Source: Desulfurobacteriaceae bacterium
GTDB taxonomy: Bacteria; Aquificota; Aquificia; Desulfurobacteriales; Desulfurobacteriaceae
Direction: 5' to 3'
Length of the DNA stretch: 12,938 nt
NCBI GenBank assembly: GCA_027064485.1
Contig: JAMOPR010000122.1
Span: 1 to 12,938 of the forward strand
In this document: positions 7,801-12,938 of the stretch, in pieces
How the letters are laid out: every line of letters begins with the position of its first letter
Position numbering within the stretch: position 1 is the stretch's first letter
Program-made: the position numbers and the translations under genes
Notes under the pieces: model-generated
What the model was told of the DNA's origin: nothing
Databases searched by the model: none
Seen by the model: the letters and a program-made list of their open reading frames with translations, nothing else

Positions 7801-8415
7801 TTAAGAAAGAATATCTTCAATAGTAACAACTTCTCCAACTTTACCGGCAATGTCAGGACCAGGTTTGAGAGTTTTCTTACCAGGTCTCCAGTTTGCAGGA
7901 CAGGCTTCGTTTGGATGCTCGTAAACATATTTCCAAGCATCAAGCTGTCTCAAAAGCTCGTTTACGTTTCTTCCAACCGGTGGGTTAAGAACTTCTTCGG
8001 CAACAATTTCACCGTCAGGATTGATAATAAACCTTCCTCTTCTTGCAATTCCGTCTCCTTCAATGTAAACTCCATACTTCCTTGATACTTCACCTGTGGG
8101 GTCAGAAGCCAAAAGGAATTTAACGTCTTTCATTAAAGGTTCAACTTTGCAGAAAATCTGGTGGCTGAAAACTGTATCGGTGGAAATTGCGAGAACCTCT
8201 GCACCTCTCTTCTTGATTTCCTCGTGCTTAGCTGCGACCGCAGCCAACTCTGTTGGTCAGACAAAAGTAAAGTCTGCCGGATAGAAACAGAGAATTAAAA
8301 ACTTACCTTCGTTGTTTGGAACGTAATCGGAGAGCTTAACAGTTACATAAGTGTCTTTCACAGGGTCATACGCCTGAAGCTCAAATTCGGGAGCTTTTTG
8401 TCCTACCAAAGCCAT
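7801..8415 (-). CDS. Selenocysteine-containing typical 2-Cys peroxiredoxin (in-frame TGA at 8259-8257 read as Sec53)
   Basis: Peroxiredoxins of the AhpC/TSA family reduce hydrogen and organic peroxides through a peroxidatic residue. Read through the TGA, the gene encodes 204 residues. The stop falls exactly where the family has its peroxidatic cysteine: FYPADFTFV-Sec-PTE, preserving the P46-x3-T50-x2-Sec53 active site. The frame continues without any shift through DPTGEVSRKYGV and GIARRGRFIINPDGE to the resolving-cysteine motif NEACPANWRPG (Cys172), so it is a typical 2-Cys enzyme. The GGLG motif of overoxidation-sensitive eukaryotic enzymes is absent. A SECIS-like hairpin follows the TGA. 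The ATG at 8415 has AGAGGAGG 5 bases upstream (8428-8421); an in-frame ATG at 8502 lies beyond the promoter and lacks such a site. The alternative, a pseudogene, is unlikely because both halves are fully conserved and only this codon differs. No selenocysteine machinery genes are in the window. Confidence 0.9.
8228..8247 (-). promoter_or_regulatory. Bacterial SECIS element for the Sec53 codon
   Basis: In the mRNA, 9 bases after the UGA (8259-8257), UUGGCUGC (8247-8240) pairs with GCAGCUAA (8235-8228) to give 8 continuous pairs, one of them G-U, closed by a GGUC loop (8239-8236). The loop starts 18 bases past the UGA. In the E. coli fdhF element the apical loop also contains GGUC, where the G and U contact SelB. 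The bulged U of fdhF has no obvious counterpart here. The element lies within the coding region, as bacterial SECIS elements do. Function is inferred from position and form. Confidence 0.78.
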
Positions 8416-8431
8416 TGTAACCTCCTCTAAG

Positions 8432-8446
8432 TGAAAATTATTTTCA
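8432..8446. promoter_or_regulatory. Fur/PerR-type operator upstream of the peroxiredoxin gene
   Basis: TGAAAATTATTTTCA is a perfect 7-1-7 inverted repeat. Each half-site matches the Fur consensus TGATAAT at 6 of 7 positions and is less close to the PerR consensus. Symmetry extends to 8428-8450 with a single mismatch pair. It lies just downstream of the candidate peroxiredoxin -10 and next to its Shine-Dalgarno sequence, where a bound repressor would block initiation. No Fur-family gene is in the window, so the regulator is inferred. Confidence 0.55.
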
Positions 8447-8452
8447 TTTATA

Positions 8453-8480
8453 AATTTAGCATAGCTCCTCTTTAAATCAA
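8453..8480 (-). promoter_or_regulatory. Candidate sigma-70 promoter of the peroxiredoxin gene
   Basis: TTGATT (8480-8475) and TAAATT (8458-8453) are separated by 16 bases, each 4 of 6 to consensus. Transcription would start near 8446, at the edge of the Fur-like inverted repeat, leaving a leader of about 30 bases with the ribosome binding site at 8428-8421. TATAAA at 8452-8447 is an alternative -10 with a poorer -35. Confidence 0.4.
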
Positions 8481-8510
8481 CTATCTCTTTAATAGTTTTC
8501 ATCTATTCTA

Positions 8511-8516
8511 TATAAT
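8511..8516 (+). promoter_or_regulatory. -10 element of the pseudouridine synthase gene
   Basis: A perfect TATAAT hexamer lies 19 bases before the GTG start at 8536. The -35 at 17-base spacing (TTTAAT, 8488-8493) is weak. Transcription would begin around 8523, giving a very short leader that contains GGAGGG at 8527-8532. Confidence 0.45.
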
Positions 8517-8535
8517 TTCTGTAACCGGAGGGAAA

Positions 8536-9372
8536 GTGTTAGGATGGAAAATAAAAATAAAGACAGAAAGGAAACTCATAGACATAGTTGCTGCAGTTAC
8601 AGGTTCAAAGAAAAAAGCTAAAAAACTTATAGATGAAGGACTTATATGCGTTAATTACCGCAAAATCCCCACCTACCGCACCCTCATCCGCCCCAAAAGC
8701 ATAGTATGCATTCCAAACACAACCTACCTTTTTAAAAAAACAGAAATCAAAATCCTCTACGAAGATGAAACCATAATAGTTGTTAACAAACCACCCTTTC
8801 TAAACTCAAACGTAAACAAACCAAACGTGGAAGAAATTCTAAGAAAACAACTAAAGTCCCAAAATCTATTTGTAGTCCACCGCTTAGACAAACAAACGTC
8901 AGGCGTTTTGATAATTGCAAAAGACAGAAAAATTTTTGAAAAATTTAAGGAAGTTTTCCGTCAAAAACAGGTTAAGAAAATTTACAAGGCTCTTATCTTA
9001 GGAACGCTAAAAAAAGGAAAAGTAAACTTTCCTGTATCGGGCAAACCCACCCTTACCATTTACGAAGTTGAAGAAAAAATAAAGAACTTATCAACCTTAG
9101 TAAGAGTAGAAATTCCAACAGGAAGAAAGCATCAAATCAGAATTCACTTCAGCCGCATAGGACATCCTGTTGTGGGAGAATTTTTATACTGGAAGAATTG
9201 GAAAGACCCTCTTTGCTTTGCACCAAGAATAATACTTCACGCTTACAGCCTATCGTTTACAAATCCAATCACAAAAAAGGAGGTTAAAGTAAAATCTCCC
9301 CTCCCTTCCGACATATCAAACTTCATAGAAAAGATAAAAACGAAAGGAGAAATTAAAGAAATAGAAGTATAA
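8536..9372 (+). CDS. RluA/RluD-family RNA pseudouridine synthase
   Basis: Isomerises specific uridines to pseudouridine in structured RNA, most likely 23S rRNA. The 278-residue protein begins with an S4-like RNA-binding segment (about 10-68: KLIDIVAAVTGSKKKAKKLI, then LICVNYRKI). The catalytic domain contains EDETIIVVNKPP (76-87), the active-site motif HRLDKQTSG (115-123) with catalytic Asp118, and GRKHQIRIHFSRIGHPVVGE, which is the family's C-terminal signature. RluD-type enzymes run near 300 residues, so it is complete. The exact target uridine cannot be read from sequence. The start is GTG at 8536 behind GGAGGG; the nearby ATG at 8543 is out of frame. It is a single-gene unit, divergent from the peroxiredoxin gene and convergent with rpoD, and a 15-base hairpin directly follows its stop. 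Confidence 0.9.
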   Translation: MLGWKIKIKTERKLIDIVAAVTGSKKKAKKLIDEGLICVNYRKIPTYRTLIRPKSIVCIPNTTYLFKKTEIKILYEDETIIVVNKPPFLNSNVNKPNVEEILRKQLKSQNLFVVHRLDKQTSGVLIIAKDRKIFEKFKEVFRQKQVKKIYKALILGTLKKGKVNFPVSGKPTLTIYEVEEKIKNLSTLVRVEIPTGRKHQIRIHFSRIGHPVVGEFLYWKNWKDPLCFAPRIILHAYSLSFTNPITKKEVKVKSPLPSDISNFIEKIKTKGEIKEIEV

Positions 9373-9387
9373 CCCCCCAAAGGGGGG
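9373..9387. terminator. G/C hairpin between convergent genes, U-less terminator candidate
   Basis: CCCCCCAAAGGGGGG forms a perfect 6-bp stem with a 3-base loop immediately after the TAA of the pseudouridine synthase gene and 6 bases beyond the rpoD stop on the minus strand. No U-tract follows on either strand. Its layout copies the hairpin at 7781-7796. Confidence 0.6.
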
Positions 9388-9393
9388 TAAAGA

Positions 9394-11085
9394 TTACTTT
9401 TCAAGGAAAATACTCAAATCAATATTAAGACCTGCATTCCTGAGCTTTCTCAAAGCTTTAGACTCTATCTGTCTGATTCTTTCTCTTGTTACCTTTAATT
9501 CTCTACCAACCTGCTCAAGGGTATGTTCAGGATAACCGTCAAGCCCAAATCTCAGCTTAAGAACCAAAGCTTCCCTTTCATTAAGTTCAGAAAGCAATTG
9601 TGCTACCTTTTCCTTCAGGTCTCTCTTGATAACTTCATGTTCTGGAATAGGACTCTTAGAATCTTCAATCAAACTTCCCAAAGTGCTATCTTCATCATCT
9701 CCGATAGGCGTTTCAAGAGAAACAGGTTCCTGCGCAAGCTGTAAAATCGCCCTCACCTTAGAAGCAGGCATTTTTAACCTTTCAGCTATCTCTTCAGGTT
9801 TCGGTTCTCTACCCATTTCAAGGAACATCTGCCTTGAAACTTTTATCAACTTATTAATAGTTTCTATCATGTGAACGGGAATTCTTATCGTTCTCGCCTG
9901 GTCTGCTATAGCCCTGGTTATCGCCTGCCTTATCCACCACGTAGCGTATGTGGAAAACTTATATCCCCTTCTGTATTCAAACTTATCAACCGCCTTCATA
10001 AGACCTATGTTACCTTCCTGAATCAGGTCAAGAAACTGAAGCCCCCTGTTTATATACTTCTTTGCAATACTAACAACAAGTCTCAAGTTTGAACGAACCA
10101 AAATCTGTTTTGCTTCTTGAGAATCTTTCTTATAGAAGTAAATCTTTTCGGCTAACTTGTAAAAAGTATTGCGCGGCATATCCAGAGAATCAAGAACGCT
10201 CTTATAAGTCTCCCTTGTATCAAGATACTTCTTAACCATTTTCTTAATTTCTCTCGTCGTATAGCGAGAAGCATCTATCTTCTCCCTTATTTCATCGTCA
10301 TCTAACCTGTGACATATCTCCTCAATTGGAACGCCTAAAAATGAAAGTTTTCCGCTTAGCTTCTGCAAACTTTTTTCGCTCTTTTTAAGTATCTTATACT
10401 TCCTATAAATGTCCTCTGCCATATTCTCGTAGATGGAATAGGAAAGGGGAAGCTTCCTCAGCAAATTGTTGATTTTAGCCCATACTTTGAGGTATTCTTT
10501 TTTTACCTGTTTGTTCCTTTTATTTCTGTTATACTGCTTTTGTAGCCTTTCCCACTCGGGGAGGAGCTGCTTTATCTCTTCCACTATCGCAAAAAACTTC
10601 TTACGTCTCTGCGCTTCTCCCCCCTCTGCAAATTCATCGGGAGAACGCATAATGTCTCTTACCTTTACCTCACCGTTCCTAATTTTTTCTTCAACATCTA
10701 AAACGTAATCGATAACAGCTCTGGTTTTCAAAAGATACCTAAGAAGTGCCTTCCTACCTAACTCCACTCTTTTGGCAAGAGATATCTCTTCGTGACGCTT
10801 TAAGAGAGAAATCTTACTCATCTCTCTCAAATAAAGCCTTATCGGGTCGTCAGAACGGGGCATAGTATCGGGAGCAATGGTAATTTGAAGCTTAGAAAGG
10901 TCAACGTGCTCCTCTCCTTCCTTTGGTATAATGTGAATATCAAACTCATCAAGTTGGGTAATGAGCTCTTCAATTACTTCAGGAGTAAGCATCTCCTCAT
11001 CCAAATGCTCCATCAGCTCATCAAAAGTGATGTAACCCTTATCGCGCCCTATGGCGATGATTTCATCAAAGTTCAGCCCTTCCAA
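9394..11085 (-). CDS. rpoD: Primary sigma factor RpoD (sigma-70)
   Basis: The housekeeping sigma factor, which directs RNA polymerase to most promoters. With the start chosen here it has 563 residues. Region 1.1 is at about 3-55 ([16 protein letters not shown]). Region 1.2 is at 78-110 ([17 protein letters not shown]). A large charged non-conserved region covers about 115-325. Region 2 (about 330-400) includes [29 protein letters not shown] and the -10-binding [19 protein letters not shown]. Region 3 is at about 405-480 and region 4 at about 490-555, with the -35-binding helix-turn-helix [21 protein letters not shown] place the start at TTG 11085, not at the TTG at 11100, because AAGGAGG (11097-11091) sits 5 bases before 11085 and would lie inside the longer frame. 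It directly follows dnaG with an 11-base gap, the classic primase-sigma arrangement. Confidence 0.95.
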   Translation of the reverse strand: MEGLNFDEIIAIGRDKGYITFDELMEHLDEEMLTPEVIEELITQLDEFDIHIIPKEGEEHVDLSKLQITIAPDTMPRSDDPIRLYLREMSKISLLKRHEEISLAKRVELGRKALLRYLLKTRAVIDYVLDVEEKIRNGEVKVRDIMRSPDEFAEGGEAQRRKKFFAIVEEIKQLLPEWERLQKQYNRNKRNKQVKKEYLKVWAKINNLLRKLPLSYSIYENMAEDIYRKYKILKKSEKSLQKLSGKLSFLGVPIEEICHRLDDDEIREKIDASRYTTREIKKMVKKYLDTRETYKSVLDSLDMPRNTFYKLAEKIYFYKKDSQEAKQILVRSNLRLVVSIAKKYINRGLQFLDLIQEGNIGLMKAVDKFEYRRGYKFSTYATWWIRQAITRAIADQARTIRIPVHMIETINKLIKVSRQMFLEMGREPKPEEIAERLKMPASKVRAILQLAQEPVSLETPIGDDEDSTLGSLIEDSKSPIPEHEVIKRDLKEKVAQLLSELNEREALVLKLRFGLDGYPEHTLEQVGRELKVTRERIRQIESKALRKLRNAGLNIDLSIFLEK

Positions 11086-11090
11086 GGCTT

Positions 11091-11097
11091 CCTCCTT
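11091..11097 (-). promoter_or_regulatory. Shine-Dalgarno sequence deciding the rpoD start
   Basis: AAGGAGG on the minus strand begins with the final base of the dnaG TGA stop and is followed by 5 bases and then TTG at 11085. The TTG at 11100, which overlaps the dnaG stop, has no purine-rich site upstream. The overlap of stop codon and ribosome binding site suggests coupling of rpoD to dnaG translation. Confidence 0.7.
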
Positions 11098-12737
11098 CAA
11101 ATAAGTGTTTTATCGCAAAGCTCCCTCAGAACATCCAGATTTTTCCTTTCAAGCTCTACTATAAGCCGACTCAAATATCTCTTTTCATCAATGTTGTCCA
11201 CTCTACGCAATCTCCTTTTCAGCTCCTTAACTGCTATTCGGCAGAAAGCACTTTTAATTTCATCCTCAGTAAAGTCCGAAAACAGTATCTCCGAAAGAAT
11301 TGGAGCCAACTCAGGAAATTCCGACTGAACGGTAAGATGGGAAAATCCGGCATTTTTCAAGAGAGTATAGAGTTTTGCCGTCAAAGAAGAAAGAAAAACG
11401 TTAGGAGAAACCTCCAAGGGAAAGTCCAAACTCCCCTCTACCAAACCTTTAATAAACGCTTTTTCAACAGGAGGGATGGGAAGAGATTCTTCTGAATCTT
11501 CCTTTTTTCTTAAAGTTGGAGAATTGACTTTAAACCAAGCCGGGTCAACATCAAACTGGGCAGAAACCTTACTTACATAAATTTTATAGAGAAAAGGATT
11601 AGCCGTTTTCAAAGGAGCTATTGCCGCTGCAAACTCGCGCAGGAATTGTGGTTTTTCAAAGTCAGAAAGTTTTAGCGCCGAATCTATAACCCACTCAATA
11701 AACGGAACAGGTGAACTAATAATTTCCTTTAGCTTTTCCGGCAAAGAGTGAGAAAGTGAATCGGGGTCTTCACCTTCAGGCATTGGAACAACAAAGGGTT
11801 CTTTTCCTTTCGCCAAAAACAAACCAGCAGCCCTTAAAGTAGCTTTTTTACCAGCACTATCTCCATCAAACATAAGCACCGGTTTTTCAACGTAACGAGA
11901 CAAAATCCTGACGTGATTTTCCGTTATGGAAGTTCCCATAGGAGCTACCGCATTCTTTACGCCTATCTGGTGAAGAGAAATAACGTCGAAGTATCCTTCA
12001 ACAACAACAGCCGTTTTAGTTCTTAAAATTTCCTCTTTTGACTGGTAAAAGCCGTAGAGAGTCGAATTCTTTTTAAAGATGGAACTTTCCGGACTGTTTA
12101 TGTATTTGGGCAGCTTAGAATCACCCGAAAGGACTCTACCGGCAAAAGCTACTACCTTACCGCTGTGGCTGAATATGGGAACGATGAGACGTTCTGCAAA
12201 AAACTCTCTGCCAGACTCCGAAATAACCCCCAGTTCTCTTGCAGTTTCCCTACTTACCTTAAGCTCTTTTGAATAACCCTTAGGGGCGTAACCTAACAAA
12301 AAGCGTGAAGCAGTTAACTCATCAATTCCTCTTTTCTGCAGGTAATCCTTTATTTGGGAAACCTTTGAATGAAAGTATTCAGCTACTTTGTAACCCTCCT
12401 CTTCTATCTTTGAAAGGGCATCATCCTCTTTGAACTCCGTTGGAAGTTCTATCCCAGATAGCTCGGCAACCCTTTTAACCGCTTCGGGAAATGACAGATT
12501 TTCATACTTCTCAACGAAAGTTATAGCATTCCCCCCCACTCCACAGCCAAAACATTTAAATATTTGCTTTTCAGGACTTACAACAAAAGAGGGAGTTTTT
12601 TCCGGATGGAAGGGACAGAGAGCGGTAAAATTCCTTCCTACTTGCTTGAGGGTAAGGTAGTGAGACACTATATCGACTATGTCAACCCTTGAAAGCAGCT
12701 CCTGAACGAAAGATGGGGGGAATTTGTATTTCCCCAA
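11097..12737 (-). CDS. dnaG: DNA primase DnaG
   Basis: Synthesises the short RNA primers used in chromosomal replication and works with the replicative helicase. The 546-residue protein, slightly shorter than the E. coli enzyme (581), shows the N-terminal zinc-binding domain with C41-x2-H44 and C62-x2-C65 ([20 protein letters not shown]). The catalytic core includes [23 protein letters not shown] (180-202). The Toprim domain has VVEGYFD (Glu247, Asp251) and [11 protein letters not shown] (Asp291, Asp293). The C-terminal helicase-interaction part (about 415-546) is poorly conserved, as is usual. The start is TTG at 12737 with AAAGAGGTG upstream (12752-12744) at 6-base spacing; no ATG fits better. 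It is the first gene of a dnaG-rpoD unit. An insertion sequence on the same strand ends about 50 bases upstream, so the native upstream context may be lost. Confidence 0.96.
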   Translation of the reverse strand: MGKYKFPPSFVQELLSRVDIVDIVSHYLTLKQVGRNFTALCPFHPEKTPSFVVSPEKQIFKCFGCGVGGNAITFVEKYENLSFPEAVKRVAELSGIELPTEFKEDDALSKIEEEGYKVAEYFHSKVSQIKDYLQKRGIDELTASRFLLGYAPKGYSKELKVSRETARELGVISESGREFFAERLIVPIFSHSGKVVAFAGRVLSGDSKLPKYINSPESSIFKKNSTLYGFYQSKEEILRTKTAVVVEGYFDVISLHQIGVKNAVAPMGTSITENHVRILSRYVEKPVLMFDGDSAGKKATLRAAGLFLAKGKEPFVVPMPEGEDPDSLSHSLPEKLKEIISSPVPFIEWVIDSALKLSDFEKPQFLREFAAAIAPLKTANPFLYKIYVSKVSAQFDVDPAWFKVNSPTLRKKEDSEESLPIPPVEKAFIKGLVEGSLDFPLEVSPNVFLSSLTAKLYTLLKNAGFSHLTVQSEFPELAPILSEILFSDFTEDEIKSAFCRIAVKELKRRLRRVDNIDEKRYLSRLIVELERKNLDVLRELCDKTLI

Positions 12738-12791
12738 TTATATCACCTCTTTGTCAAGTAGTCACGATGCTAAGTTAAAAATTATTCAGCC
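12738..12791 (-). promoter_or_regulatory. Upstream region of dnaG-rpoD, no clear native promoter
   Basis: This gap between the transposase stop and the dnaG TTG contains the dnaG ribosome binding site (12752-12744). TTGACA (12757-12752) and TATAAT (12742-12737) are present but only 9 bases apart, so they cannot form one sigma-70 promoter. A possible -35 TTGACT (12806-12801) lies in the transposase 3' end, with a weak TAATTT 16 bases on. Readthrough from the insertion sequence or a hybrid promoter may drive the operon. Confidence 0.3.
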
Positions 12792-12938
12792 TTACCGCAA
12801 AGTCAACTTTTTGTTGGAGTTCACTACATGGTGGACACCCTGATGGAAATTAATATAGTCAAAAAACTTCTCAGCGGGAGTTTTGTAGTCCAAAGACTTA
12901 TGAGGTCTCAGAAAGTTATAGATTTTCAAGTAATTCCT
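12792..12938 (-). CDS. Insertion-sequence transposase (IS3/IS481-type integrase core), C-terminal end
   Basis: A frame enters from the right edge and ends with TAA at 12794-12792, giving 48 visible residues. YNFLRPHKSLDYKTPAEKF is the hallmark C-terminal stretch of DDE transposases with an rve integrase core, as in the IS3 and IS481 families, where it follows the last catalytic Glu. The catalytic residues lie outside the window, so activity and exact family cannot be judged. The tail GVHHVVNSNKKLTLR is not a part I recognise. The element is oriented like dnaG-rpoD and ends close upstream of them. I could not define the terminal inverted repeat or target duplication. Confidence 0.85.
   Translation of the reverse strand, partial: RNYLKIYNFLRPHKSLDYKTPAEKFFDYINFHQGVHHVVNSNKKLTLR
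12792..12938 (-). mobile_element. 3' end of an IS3/IS481-like insertion sequence
   Basis: Inferred from the transposase C-terminus. The right part of the element lies outside the window, and the left boundary is not fixed: it should fall somewhere between about 12755 and 12792, unless the coding frame reads past the element end. No inverted repeat partner is available for comparison. Confidence 0.65.

Noticed and set aside
7801-8247. A separate 148-residue protein starting at TTG 8247
   Set aside because: It begins after the active-site residue in the middle of the peroxiredoxin fold and has no ribosome binding site; it is the second half of the selenoprotein.
8416-8502. In-frame upstream ATG at 8502 extending the peroxiredoxin by 29 residues
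   Set aside because: The extension would run through the candidate promoter and the Fur-like palindrome, has no good ribosome binding site, and does not look like a peroxiredoxin N-terminus; ATG 8415 has AGAGGAGG at ideal spacing.
10885-11328. 147-residue plus-strand frame across the dnaG-rpoD junction
   Set aside because: It is antisense to two well-supported essential genes, has low-complexity Ser/Leu composition typical of shadow frames, and shows no recognisable motif.
12737-12757. Perfect TTGACA and TATAAT hexamers before dnaG as a strong promoter
   Set aside because: They are only 9 bases apart and the TATAAT overlaps the TTG start codon, so no leader or correct spacing is possible.
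1-12938. CRISPR array, tandem repeats, tRNA or rRNA genes
   Set aside because: Reading through the window showed no regularly spaced direct repeats and no recognisable tRNA or rRNA sequence; nearly all bases are accounted for by protein genes.

Overview
The window looks like a piece of the chromosome of a thermophilic, AT-rich bacterium. Proteins are rich in Lys, Glu and Ile, genes are tightly packed, and there is an outer-membrane beta-barrel protein, so the cell is probably diderm. I infer an Aquificota-like lineage (Desulfurobacteriaceae would fit), but no rRNA is present and this is a judgement from overall protein character, not a demonstrated placement.

Layout from left to right. At 1-243 (minus) is the N-terminal part of a helix-turn-helix regulator cut by the window edge. 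coaD (325-819, plus) follows. A compact minus-strand operon runs from 5663 down to 808: a TIM-barrel sugar-isomerase/endonuclease IV-like protein, peptide deformylase (def), bifunctional NAD(P)HX epimerase/dehydratase (nnr), and a NtrY-like membrane histidine kinase. Junctions are overlaps or very short gaps. Divergent from the operon is a 685-residue outer-membrane beta-barrel protein of unknown function (5720-7777). It converges on a 2-Cys peroxiredoxin gene (8415-7801, minus). Divergent from that is an RluA/RluD-type pseudouridine synthase (8536-9372), which converges on the dnaG-rpoD operon (12737-9394, minus). At the right edge lies the 3' end of an insertion-sequence transposase (12938-12792, minus).

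The most interesting object is the peroxiredoxin. Its peroxidatic cysteine codon is an in-frame TGA at 8259-8257, inside an otherwise intact gene. It is followed at the expected distance by an 8-bp stem with a GGUC apical loop, the form of a bacterial SECIS element. I read it as one selenocysteine-containing 2-Cys peroxiredoxin of 204 residues with Sec53 and Cys172, which ordinary gene calling splits in two. A perfect 7-1-7 inverted repeat (TGAAAATTATTTTCA) close to the Fur box consensus sits between its promoter and its ribosome binding site, which suggests metal- or peroxide-responsive control.

Two convergent gene pairs are separated by very short gaps that hold perfect G/C hairpins without a U-tract. 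Several genes use non-ATG starts (GTG for the kinase and pseudouridine synthase, TTG for dnaG and rpoD). I see no CRISPR array, tRNA or rRNA, and no defence cassette.
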